A stretch of 53,430 nucleotides of DNA. It comes from a virus. The notes under the pieces were generated by a model. That model made no database searches, was not told the DNA's origin, and worked only from the letters and a program-made list of their open reading frames with translations. The DNA is taken from positions 1 through 53,430 of IMG/VR virus record IMGVR_UViG_3300042312_000048; one strand, written 5' to 3'. Within the stretch, counting starts at the first letter, position 1. The number at the start of each line of letters is the position of its first letter. The position numbers and the translations under genes are program-made. Below are positions 28,501 to 34,573 of the stretch, piece by piece.

Positions 28501-28986
28501 TAATAAAGCCTGTGTTTGCCCTAAGAAAACATTTGCAAGTGAGCCAAATGCAGTAGCAAGGCCGGCAGCAGCTGCTGCCGGCAGTCCCAATCTTGCTGCT
28601 AACGTACCTAATGCCCCACCAACTGCACCTGCAGCACCGCTAAAATTGTTTAGACTTCCTGTTGAAGTAGCCATCGCAGATGCCGCTTGCCCAACTTGAT
28701 TCTTAAGTGTTTGCGCGGATTGTGCTATGGACGCATTATTTTGTGCAATTTGTTGTGCAGCTTGCTGCTGTGCAGAAGCAACCGACATTGATGAAGATAC
28801 TATGTTTTGTCCGGCTGCTTGAAAATTTTGTCCTGCAGTTCTTGCTGATTGCGAGGAGTTTAATACCTGACCATTTAGATTATTAAGACTACTTCCAACG
28901 ATTCCGGTACTATTGGCTAATCCATTAACTGATTGTTGTAAAGCATTTATAGCATTCTGTAGATTATCAATATCTTGTGGGGTCAT
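25531..28986 (-). CDS. Tape-measure-like tail protein with M15-type peptidase domain
   Basis: 1151 residues. Residues 1-150 are Gln/Asn/Ser/Ala-rich helix; a hydrophobic Ala/Gly-rich stretch lies at about 120-165. The middle is helical with charged segments. Residues about 690-770 are a Gln/Pro/Thr repeat linker. Residues about 920-1040 resemble the M15 (VanY/D-Ala-D-Ala carboxypeptidase) zinc fold: AHKDGRAVDF matches the H-x3-G-x-A-x-D type motif and GKHFHAE supplies the H-x-H. The following GGIVRGPKSGFPAMLHGNEM is a motif common in tape-measure C-termini. The likely role is to set tail length and, on DNA entry, cleave peptidoglycan. A perfect late promoter lies upstream at 29025-29032. In T4 the tape measure is gp29; sequence similarity to it is not evident. 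Confidence 0.75.
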   Translation of the reverse strand: MTPQDIDNLQNAINALQQSVNGLANSTGIVGSSLNNLNGQVLNSSQSARTAGQNFQAAGQNIVSSSMSVASAQQQAAQQIAQNNASIAQSAQTLKNQVGQAASAMATSTGSLNNFSGAAGAVGGALGTLAARLGLPAAAAAGLATAFGSLANVFLGQTQALLGARDSLNKLGGVGQQTASSLYSYAHAAGLHSDTISRMINPIASLGPALLGLGRGAGDAQKAFFELVQVGNENRKQFANIGVFQEEMMKYQGNYVAAQDAAGISLRMQNANMSKLQAASLEYIKNLYELSALTGEEVSTIEKRMRAAREDPIIQLRNLMQQEEINALRQQAEQKDKEGTPESAREAEQLRREAQRLEDELKFRNAVVDQLSVLPAGLQKGVKELLTTGVLGKDNLQMFMSGAAQVIPELAEQARNARDKETGALLAPEDQAKVFADLLAKEMYEPGGRLGQLATTVGPAALLNEQLRNQLFPSDAMKQYARQPEDRAQLRSEAAQQIASAMTSGADSASKIASSLQEAAVALGQATDKLQNVVNPFVQDFDINTQSPVATEEAKRQAAPTTEIDNANKIIGTLDNIAKSDQAAVNFLGSIADDVEKILGLFGINVSEEAKRFKELAQNNIVSQQNVSDPQKSRESSTPAAPVGSEILRRGENTARPVTPQQQQPATQQTTAPQQQQPATQQTTAPQQQQPATQQTTAPQQQQPATQQTTAPQQQQPATQQTTAPQQQQTTQQAAPPTTNVEQDRTTQTEINFQPINVQTNLGTTLELNASLVGKIAGFIRQSNNRARSLRPKVMLALDSAGTKNVGKLDTKTLDTIIDKVANQARLSVPPGSTAGTTTPEAPVVTPESETQPQGPNIAELVNSGRLQAETPAMVASKIATPTLRQGAVPTSLAKLIDTGVIDPKYLRGPQEIPTNIRTNARGRKFADDADSKTRDTHGEGYGLDPKLLDGIVKLQQADFGDLTLQHITALNDYYHALNFNNTAHKDGRAVDFTLNKAPTPEQSAKIINILKGIGFGTVKDEYNYPTSSTEGKHFHAEIPKQELPSLDMGGIVRGPKSGFPAMLHGNEMVIPLSPDSLLAELGKKGSDQFASETKTAQQESENISATTLKDDLIRANEMIAKVLTSKLDEVILKLDTGNQTSHKILRHSQV
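26815..27009 (-). repeat. Five 39-bp tandem repeats encoding PQQQQPATQQTTA
   Basis: Five consecutive 39-nt units, nearly identical at DNA level (main variant ggcgcagtag versus ggtgcagtag), encode 13-residue PQQQQPATQQTTA repeats, followed by a partial sixth unit. This forms a flexible linker before the C-terminal half of the tape-measure protein. The near identity suggests recent expansion. Confidence 0.9.
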
Positions 28987-29009
28987 TTTTTACACGCTTT
29001 TTTTGGTTT

Positions 29010-29017
29010 TATAAATA
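29010..29017 (+). promoter_or_regulatory. T4-type late promoter (TATAAATA) for the gp26-like gene
   Basis: Perfect TATAAATA 47 nt upstream of the ATG at 29065. It faces a matching minus-strand element 7 nt to its right. Confidence 0.7.
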
Positions 29018-29024
29018 ACTCTAC

Positions 29025-29032
29025 TATTTATA
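29025..29032 (-). promoter_or_regulatory. T4-type late promoter (TATAAATA) for the tape-measure gene
   Basis: TATTTATA on the plus strand, i.e. TATAAATA on the minus strand, 38 nt upstream of the tape-measure ATG at 28986. Confidence 0.7.
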
Positions 29033-29064
29033 GTTTAAAAATTACCCAAAATTAAGAGGACAAT

Positions 29065-29886
29065 ATGGATAATCCACTACGTCAACATTTTAGAAGACCA
29101 GCCGTTTATATCAAATTACCCAGCGCAGGAGTAGGATATACACAGGATGTCATTGACATGCCCAGTAACGGTGAGTTGCCGGTTTATCCTATGACCGCAT
29201 TAGATGAAATTGCATTACGCACACCTGACGCACTGTTTAATGGTGTTGCTGTTGCTGATGTAATCAAGAGTTGCGTACCTGCGATTAAAAACCCTATGCA
29301 ACTCATGGTAAGCGACTTAGATGCTATATTGATTGGTATCAGAAGCGCAGGTGGTCAAGATACTGTTGATATAACAACAGTTTGCCCCGGTTGTCAAAAT
29401 GAAGCAACATATGGTGTAAATCTGATGTCAATATTATCTACGATGAAGTTAGGTAATTATAATGAACCATTAAAACTTGATACGTTAGAAATTAAATTTA
29501 GACCAGTAACCTATATGCAGATGACAAATGCTGCTATTGGTCAGTTTGATTTACAAAAAGTTTTTAACCGTATTGAAAATATTCAAGACGAAAAAGAAAA
29601 AAGAGAAGCAACTCAAGAAGCAATCAAAATGGTAACAACGTTGACTATGAAAGTGATTAGCCAGTCAATTGAATTTGTTAGAACTCCTGAGGCTGTAGTC
29701 ACTGATACTGATCATATTAGCGAATTTCTAGAACATTGTGATGCTAATACCTATAATAAAATCAAAGACTATAACGCAAAATTAAAAGAAAGCACCGAAA
29801 TCAAACCGTTAAACATCACATGTACCGGATGTAATAAAGATTACAAACAACCCTTCACATTAAATTCATCCGATTTTTTCGGATGA
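29065..29886 (+). CDS. 26: Tail assembly/baseplate hub protein, gp26-like
   Basis: 273 residues. Residues 14-100 resemble the T4 gp26 family (YIKLPSAG..., YPMTALDEIALRTPDALFNG, VADVIKSCVPAI, SDLDAILIGIRSAG), followed by a zinc-ribbon pattern with C107-x2-C110 and C253-x2-C256 bracketing a helical insert. AGAGGA precedes the ATG at 29065, and a late promoter lies upstream. The gene ends in a 4-nt ATGA overlap with the gp51-like gene, preceded by a T TTT TTC heptamer that could divert some ribosomes into it. By analogy with other tail operons this pair may act as tape-measure chaperones; that is inference. Confidence 0.8.
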   Translation: MDNPLRQHFRRPAVYIKLPSAGVGYTQDVIDMPSNGELPVYPMTALDEIALRTPDALFNGVAVADVIKSCVPAIKNPMQLMVSDLDAILIGIRSAGGQDTVDITTVCPGCQNEATYGVNLMSILSTMKLGNYNEPLKLDTLEIKFRPVTYMQMTNAAIGQFDLQKVFNRIENIQDEKEKREATQEAIKMVTTLTMKVISQSIEFVRTPEAVVTDTDHISEFLEHCDANTYNKIKDYNAKLKESTEIKPLNITCTGCNKDYKQPFTLNSSDFFG

Positions 29887-29913
29887 CGCTTCTGGCTTCT
29901 TCCCCTGCAGAAG
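29874..29913 (+). promoter_or_regulatory. Probable programmed -1 ribosomal frameshift signal
   Basis: The heptamer T TTT TTC (29874-29880) is in the correct phase of the gp26-like frame (GAT TTT TTC GGA TGA). After a 7-nt spacer, GCTTCTG (29888-29894) can pair with CAGAAGT (29908-29914, last pair G-U) around a 13-nt loop; an alternative inner stem is CTTCT/AGAAG. A -1 slip avoids the TGA and continues TTT TTT CGG ATG through the gp51-like frame, giving a fusion of about 347 residues. Confidence 0.65.
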
Positions 29914-30110
29914 TCACGAAGTTAATCACAGATATGGAGAATGAAGTTAGGGGTATCAAAGAAGCAGCATTAGCCATGGCTTGGCATCTACGCGGAGGTG
30001 CCACATATGAAGATATATTGAATATGTCTGTCGACGAACGTAAAGCAATCAACAAAATTATTGAAGCACATATGGAAACAACTAAGAAGACCGGACTTAA
30101 TTATTTTTAA
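29883..30110 (+). CDS. Small gp51-like tail assembly protein
   Basis: 75 residues, helical (EVTKLITDMENEVRGIKEAA, then LAMAWHLRGGATYEDILNMS), starting at the ATG that overlaps the gp26-like stop (ATGA). T4 gene 51, a baseplate hub assembly gene, lies next to gene 26 as I recall, but gp51 is much longer, so the name rests on position and general character. It could be made by reinitiation at the overlap, by -1 frameshifting as a fusion to the gp26-like protein, or both. The W-H-L-R-G-G segment and terminal KTGLNYF look conserved-protein-like. The gene is followed by a hairpin directly after its stop codon. Confidence 0.7.
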   Translation: MTLLASSPAEVTKLITDMENEVRGIKEAALAMAWHLRGGATYEDILNMSVDERKAINKIIEAHMETTKKTGLNYF

Positions 30111-30127
30111 GTTGTCCTTCGGACAAC
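30111..30127 (+). terminator. Hairpin directly after the gp51-like stop codon
   Basis: GTTGTCC (30111-30117) pairs perfectly with GGACAAC (30121-30127) around TTC, starting at the base after the TAA. No U-tract follows (ACTTCACTCG), so it may act as an mRNA 3' stabiliser or a weak terminator rather than a standard intrinsic terminator. Confidence 0.5.
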
Positions 30128-30177
30128 ACTTCACTCGCTATCGCTCGTTCAGTATTTTAATTTTATAAGGATTTAGA

Positions 30178-30294
30178 TTATTTGCCGCTTTGAATCCATG
30201 GTAGTGCTATCACAGCACTACCATAAGTTGGATTTGCCTGCCCATCACCCATGTCGTTTGTTCCAATATATCTAGCCTGTTGTGCTGATACATC
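30178..30294 (-). pseudogene. Possible 3' remnant of a lost gene
   Basis: On the minus strand, a frame of 38 codons without a usable start runs from just after an in-frame TAG to a TAA at 30178-30180. It reads DVSAQQARYIGTNDMGDGQA, then NPTYGSAVIALPWIQSGK. Composition and codon choice (AGA, GCA, CAA, ACA) resemble the phage structural genes here, while the upstream sequence does not continue the frame. It may be the C-terminus of a gene whose 5' part was replaced or deleted. Short length keeps confidence low. Confidence 0.35.
30198..30224. repeat. Perfect 11-bp inverted repeat
   Basis: ATGGTAGTGCT (30198-30208) and AGCACTACCAT (30214-30224) are perfect complements around loop ATCAC. There is no U-tract on either side. 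It lies inside the possible gene remnant on the minus strand. Confidence 0.7.
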
Positions 30295-30301
30295 CTACCG
30301 G

Positions 30302-30520
30302 TTATACTGTAAAGTTTATGGACTGTAGTTGTAGACTCTCATCTACTATAACGCATGTTACATATCCGCAAAACGAAATAAGATATGTACTCATCGTGGG
30401 TTCGCAAACCTGTCGATTGCCCACTCGGTATGCGACACATATATAATGTGTCTTTACTCCAGATCCGCAGGTAACTAGTGTACTAGACTTGCTCAAGGAG
30501 AGCAGAGCATCCTCTGCCAA
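30302..30520 (-). CDS. Doubtful small Cys-containing ORF downstream of nuclease
   Basis: 72 codons from a TTG at 30520, 7 nt after the nuclease stop codon, in the same direction. The product would have five cysteines (C18, C28, C39, C51, C56) and hydrophobic segments such as TYLISFCGYVTCVIV. There is no ATG in frame at the start, no ribosome site, and the codons are unusually GC-ending (CTC, TCC, ACC, GTC, CGA) for this genome. It lies in the hairpin-rich region, so it may not be translated. I do not recognise it. Confidence 0.2.
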   Translation of the reverse strand: MAEDALLSLSKSSTLVTCGSGVKTHYICVAYRVGNRQVCEPTMSTYLISFCGYVTCVIVDESLQLQSINFTV

Positions 30521-30527
30521 ACAAATT

Positions 30528-31085
30528 TTAGATTGTTGTAGAAATTGTCAAAGTTTTAGTTGACGTGGTGTCTGGTGAGTTTGAAGAATATACTTTTAAT
30601 AAATCTGAGTTTAAATTGAAAAAATGGTTGAATTCTATGATTAGCCAGTCTTTATGCTTTTTACTTGTGTAATATAAAAATTGATCAGTAATCCATGTTA
30701 ATTTAGTTTGTACGCAAACAAAACTGCCCTTTCTGTTAAATTTCATAAACAAAATGTTTAAATCATTTTCGTCGCTAACTTCCATCATTTGATCTAACCA
30801 ACTATCTAATACTTTACAATCTCCTGTTAATACAAGATGAAATGGAAAATCAGCGTATGACTTGCATTCTGCGTTAAATCTAGGAAAACTTTGTCCAGGA
30901 ACTATATCACCTTTGAAACTGCGTATCTGTCCCTCATGTAAGATTTGTGTCCTTACTTTATTTTTTCCGCCTACGTATGCACCGCTGCCCGGCGCACGTA
31001 TAAAACTCTCATTGTATTTTTCACTTAAAAATCTAGCGACTTCACGTTCCCAACTAGACCCTTTTTGTTTCTGTGGACTTGGCAT
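30528..31085 (-). CDS. PD-(D/E)XK-type nuclease
   Basis: 185 residues. The PD-(D/E)XK signature is visible: Glu13 in the opening helix (SSWEREVARFLSEKY), Asp60 in FKGDIV and E73-C-K75 in NAECKSY. The G-rich APGSGAYVGGKNK stretch at 31-43 is usual in Holliday-junction resolvase-like or restriction-like members. DNA cleavage, perhaps of recombination intermediates, is likely; the specific substrate is unknown. It is last in the minus-strand operon with gp55, gp47 and gp46, 22 nt after the radical SAM gene. The C-terminal Ser/Thr-rich 20 residues look disordered. Confidence 0.7.
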   Translation of the reverse strand: MPSPQKQKGSSWEREVARFLSEKYNESFIRAPGSGAYVGGKNKVRTQILHEGQIRSFKGDIVPGQSFPRFNAECKSYADFPFHLVLTGDCKVLDSWLDQMMEVSDENDLNILFMKFNRKGSFVCVQTKLTWITDQFLYYTSKKHKDWLIIEFNHFFNLNSDLLKVYSSNSPDTTSTKTLTISTTI

Positions 31086-31107
31086 GCGATTACTTATCCC
31101 TGTCTTT

Positions 31108-32211
31108 TTAATTCGTTAAAAATCCTACAGCATAGGGTTCATCTACAAGAGAACTGTGACACTTGTGTTCACATTCTACCCATGCCTTTTTTGTATCATC
31201 AAAACTATTAAAGAGGTATTTCCAAACATCATCATTTAAAACTTCTTCTAATGATTTTGTTTTAATACAAACTTTATCTCTGTATACTTGATGAAAACTA
31301 TCTTTCCAATAAATTCTTTTACGCTCAGTTTCGTTATAGTCATAGGGAAAACTTACCCAACTGCATGGGTGTAGTACTCCATCAGCACTTACATATAAAC
31401 CGCGATTACCTATACTACACATAGGAGTTATAAATTTATTATGCTTACTTGACACTTCTTTATATAAATCATAATTTTTTTGCAGGTATGAATCGTTGTT
31501 TTGTTTTCTACCTGTGATATCTTTAAAATATCTTTCGTACCTATGTGTCTTGCTAATGAATTCGGCTCTAGGTTCTAATGGATCAGTATTACCACCGAAC
31601 GACTCGCCATACTTACTACCGAATTTCGTGCTATAAGTTAGTTGTAATCCGTCGCAACCCTTTTCTTTTGCTAGATTATAGATAGTATCTAAATGGTCTT
31701 GATTAAACGAAAATACAATAGTTGCCCAATAAACGAATGCAGGGCTTTCCTTACACATGATTTCCATACCAGTCATTATAGATTCCCAATCATTGTTGAC
31801 TCTGTATAGATCGTTAGATTTTTCATCATACCCATCTATACTAAAGTTTATGGTATCATACTCATTTGATAGTTTTGCGAATTTTCGCCACCAGTCTGGT
31901 TTTTTGTAACTTCCATTTGTTATAGTATAGATATGAATCTTTTCGTTATGACTTTTGATATACTCAATAATTTCAAGGTACTGTGAAGCATAAATCGGAT
32001 CTCCGATATCACCGCACATTGTGATTCTCTTTACTTCATTCTTAAGTAAGTCAGGAGTTAATGTATTCTCAAAAAACTTTAAATCAAGTTCATGATTAAA
32101 CCACGGTACACGATCTGTGTCATTTCTAGGACATCTAGGACATTGTAGCGTACATTTGCCGCTTACTTCAAAATGCCAATGATATAATTGCCATGGATAT
32201 TTTAAGTTCAT
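31108..32211 (-). CDS. Radical SAM enzyme with SPASM/Twitch-like C-terminus
   Basis: 367 residues. The [4Fe-4S]-SAM motif C-x3-C-x2-C is at C20, C24 and C27 (SGKCTLQCPRCPRN), followed by a GDIGDP element near residue 70 in place of GGEP, and NFSIDGYDE near 140. The C-terminal part has C265 and G-x4-C283 (MCSIGNRGLYVSADGVLHPC), C315, and C347-x3-C351 (CEHKC), suggesting auxiliary cluster ligands as in SPASM/Twitch enzymes, many of which modify peptides. The ATG overlaps the SDR stop codon by 4 nt, so the two are likely translationally coupled. The substrate is unknown. It is not a viperin or a ribonucleotide reductase activase by appearance. Confidence 0.85.
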   Translation of the reverse strand: MNLKYPWQLYHWHFEVSGKCTLQCPRCPRNDTDRVPWFNHELDLKFFENTLTPDLLKNEVKRITMCGDIGDPIYASQYLEIIEYIKSHNEKIHIYTITNGSYKKPDWWRKFAKLSNEYDTINFSIDGYDEKSNDLYRVNNDWESIMTGMEIMCKESPAFVYWATIVFSFNQDHLDTIYNLAKEKGCDGLQLTYSTKFGSKYGESFGGNTDPLEPRAEFISKTHRYERYFKDITGRKQNNDSYLQKNYDLYKEVSSKHNKFITPMCSIGNRGLYVSADGVLHPCSWVSFPYDYNETERKRIYWKDSFHQVYRDKVCIKTKSLEEVLNDDVWKYLFNSFDDTKKAWVECEHKCHSSLVDEPYAVGFLTN

Positions 32212-32810
32212 GGACTTATCTCAATAAATTTTATATTGTCATCAAATAAGATTTTGATGATTTGTCCTGCAACATATTTGGCTGTTAGATGTTTATTTTG
32301 ATAAATGTCCTGATATCTTTCAGTATCATTTTTATATCTGTTTTTATTAAAATTTGTTTTAGTAAGACCTACACGAACCTCTAAAGTCCTTATATTAGGA
32401 TACTCTATTTGAAGCATACTATTAAAGTCTGACAATGATTTTTTAGTTAAACTATAAGTTAAATTATTAGGGTAATATCTTTTATTATTAGTGCTAGTAA
32501 TATTAACAATCTTACAATTTGAATTTTGTTTTAATACTTTTTGTGTCAGTAAGACAGGAGATAATAAGTTGGTATTTAAAATAGAAACGACATTATTTGG
32601 ATCATGGTTATCAAAAATTATCTTACCGCCTATATCTGTACCGGCCATGTTAATTAGTATATCAACCTCGGGCATGTCAAATTCTATAACGTCTTGTATA
32701 TTAGATAAGTCTAAAATATCCCGGGTGAGCGGTATAATCTCAAACTTGTCAAGACTATTGGTTAATTCTTTTCCAATACCGCTATTGGCACCCGTTATTG
32801 CTATTTTCAT
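32208..32810 (-). CDS. Short-chain dehydrogenase/reductase
   Basis: 200 residues with a Rossmann fold of the classical SDR type: TGANSGIG at 6-13 (NAD(P)-binding), NMAG at 54-57, the catalytic serine region NITSTNN (Ser106), and Y119-x3-K123 (YSLTK). It is shorter than most SDRs (about 250). The ATG overlaps the gp46 stop by 4 nt and its stop overlaps the radical SAM start by 4 nt, placing it in one translationally coupled chain. It should oxidise or reduce an alcohol or carbonyl using NAD(P); the substrate cannot be read from the sequence. Pairing with the radical SAM enzyme suggests a shared pathway. Confidence 0.88.
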   Translation of the reverse strand: MKIAITGANSGIGKELTNSLDKFEIIPLTRDILDLSNIQDVIEFDMPEVDILINMAGTDIGGKIIFDNHDPNNVVSILNTNLLSPVLLTQKVLKQNSNCKIVNITSTNNKRYYPNNLTYSLTKKSLSDFNSMLQIEYPNIRTLEVRVGLTKTNFNKNRYKNDTERYQDIYQNKHLTAKYVAGQIIKILFDDNIKFIEISP

Positions 32811-34573
32811 AGTACAAGGTCATGTGTCGTATTATATGTTGTAAAGCCATTCTCTTTAACGACCTTGAGAACGCTAGGTACACGACCGGCTAATTCTTCT
32901 CTATGTGAGACTAGCCATACGCTCTTGTTACGATTACGGCTCATATCCTTCAAGATAGCCATGCTATTCTCAACACCAATGCTATCCATACCGCTATCAA
33001 TAAGTTCGTCAATAAACAAGGTATTGATAGGACTGTATAGACTTTCCCATACATCACGGAATGCAAACGACAGTCCTAATATCAATCTGTTACGTTCACC
33101 GCGACTTAAGTTATCAAAGTCTAACTCGCGCCCATACTCAGTTATCTCAACAGATAGATCGTTTAAAAATATTACTTGATGAGGTAATCCGATTCTATCA
33201 AGGTAGTGTGTGAGCCTTGCGTTGAGATAACTGAGATTTTGATCTATGATTTTCTTGCGTACAAAACTGTCTTTGTTTGTTAATAGGTCTAATAAAAACT
33301 TTTGATGTTCAAGAAGTTTAGTATATGCGTTAATACTATTAAAGTCAACAATTTGTAAGGCCTGATTCTCCATCTCACTTATTTGATCTGTATATGGATT
33401 TTCTTCCTTTGATTTTTCATCAATTTTACTAATAAGGCTATCTACTAGGCTACGATGCTGAAATGCTTCTTGCTCTGTATCATAGTAGAGAACTGGCTGT
33501 TTGCCAATCGTTCCTAGTTCTTGTTTGGCTTTGTGGTAGGTTGCCAAACTAATATTAAGTGTTTCAATATTCTTTTCAGTTTCTTTTACAAACTTTTCTT
33601 TTTCTTTTTGTAATTTCTTATGCTGATCGTCATGTATCTCTTGACCGCAAGTATGGCACTTATGTTCTTCAATCGTGGCTAATTCTTTCTTAGCCTTTTT
33701 AAGTGCTTTCTCTTCACGCTCTACATCAGCCTCTTCTCTTGCGATAGCCTTGTCAATATCAGCATGATCTTTCTTTCGCTGATTATATGCAGCCAAATCT
33801 TTATGACCTTGAAGTTCAGCATCAATATCTAACTTCTTAAGTTCATCTAAATCATCTGTTAGTTTCTTTAAATCATCACTGTGCTTGACATCCCAAAGTT
33901 TTGCTCTGCGTTTTAAATTTTCAATTTGTTCTAATATACGCTTGTTTGCTTCTTCAATTGCCTTGTTTTTATATTCTTCTTCTGTGATTTTATCTTTAGT
34001 TTGTTTAATTTGGTCTTTGATTAGTTCTGCTTTTTCGCTGAGTAATGTGATGCCAAGCAACTGTTCAATAATGTTACGTTGTTCATTTGTTTTCATCGCT
34101 AAGAACGGCTCGCTGTATGTGTTTAACGCAATGATTTGCTTGAACATATCAGGAGTCATTCCAATAGCACGTTCAATATGCTCTTGTGTTTCTTTGTTTT
34201 CACCTTGAGCATCGTTGACACATTCTTCTTCTTTATTATCTACATAAAACTTGAGTATGTTCGGCTTGCGACCACGTTCAATTTTATAGTCTACACCATT
34301 ACACTGAAATTCTAATGTAACCATCATGCCTTTAGCATTGGTGCGATTTATTAAGTTATCTTTACGAATGTTGTTGATTGGGGTTCCAAACAACACATAA
34401 CTCAAACCCTGAATAAGAGTAGTCTTACCAGTGCCATTTCTAGCACCATCTCCGCCTAGATCAAGATTCTCTCCTAAAATCAGAGTTAATTCTTTACTAT
34501 CAAAGTTTACAGCCTGGGTAACGGCACCTATTGATAAAAAATTTCGTAATGTTATATTTTTTAGTTGTATCAT
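32807..34573 (-). CDS. 46: Recombination endonuclease subunit, gp46-like (Rad50/SbcC type)
   Basis: 588 residues, the ATPase of the T4 gp46/gp47 complex that resects DNA ends for recombination-dependent replication and host DNA breakdown. Visible: P-loop GARNGTGKTT at 43-52; coiled coil from about 180 to 400 with a zinc-hook C-H-T-C at about 304; ABC signature LSRGERNRLILGL near 488; Walker B LFIDELID near 520; and a switch histidine in LVSHREE near 560. Length is close to T4 gp46 (560). It overlaps gp47 upstream and the SDR downstream by ATGA junctions. Confidence 0.96.
   Translation of the reverse strand: MIQLKNITLRNFLSIGAVTQAVNFDSKELTLILGENLDLGGDGARNGTGKTTLIQGLSYVLFGTPINNIRKDNLINRTNAKGMMVTLEFQCNGVDYKIERGRKPNILKFYVDNKEEECVNDAQGENKETQEHIERAIGMTPDMFKQIIALNTYSEPFLAMKTNEQRNIIEQLLGITLLSEKAELIKDQIKQTKDKITEEEYKNKAIEEANKRILEQIENLKRRAKLWDVKHSDDLKKLTDDLDELKKLDIDAELQGHKDLAAYNQRKKDHADIDKAIAREEADVEREEKALKKAKKELATIEEHKCHTCGQEIHDDQHKKLQKEKEKFVKETEKNIETLNISLATYHKAKQELGTIGKQPVLYYDTEQEAFQHRSLVDSLISKIDEKSKEENPYTDQISEMENQALQIVDFNSINAYTKLLEHQKFLLDLLTNKDSFVRKKIIDQNLSYLNARLTHYLDRIGLPHQVIFLNDLSVEITEYGRELDFDNLSRGERNRLILGLSFAFRDVWESLYSPINTLFIDELIDSGMDSIGVENSMAILKDMSRNRNKSVWLVSHREELAGRVPSVLKVVKENGFTTYNTTHDLVL

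Larger units (their letters stand above)
30111..30527. other. Convergent intergenic region rich in inverted repeats
   Basis: This 417-bp gap between convergent genes holds no complete gene I can support. It contains inverted repeats at 30111-30127 and 30198-30224; GTGGG/CCCAC (30396-30400 with 30420-30424); GACACAT/ATGTGTC (30434-30440 with 30446-30452); CTAGT/ACTAG (30475-30479 with 30482-30486); and GCAGAG/CTCTGC (30502-30507 with 30512-30517). The right part looks more GC-rich than its surroundings. A short phage-like coding remnant occupies 30178-30294. No tRNA T-loop or cloverleaf could be fitted on either strand. Confidence 0.5.

Noticed and set aside
30380-30530. tRNA gene in the hairpin-rich intergenic region
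   Set aside because: GGTTTGCGAACC-like sequence suggested a T-arm, but no consistent acceptor, D-arm and anticodon stem could be placed on either strand.
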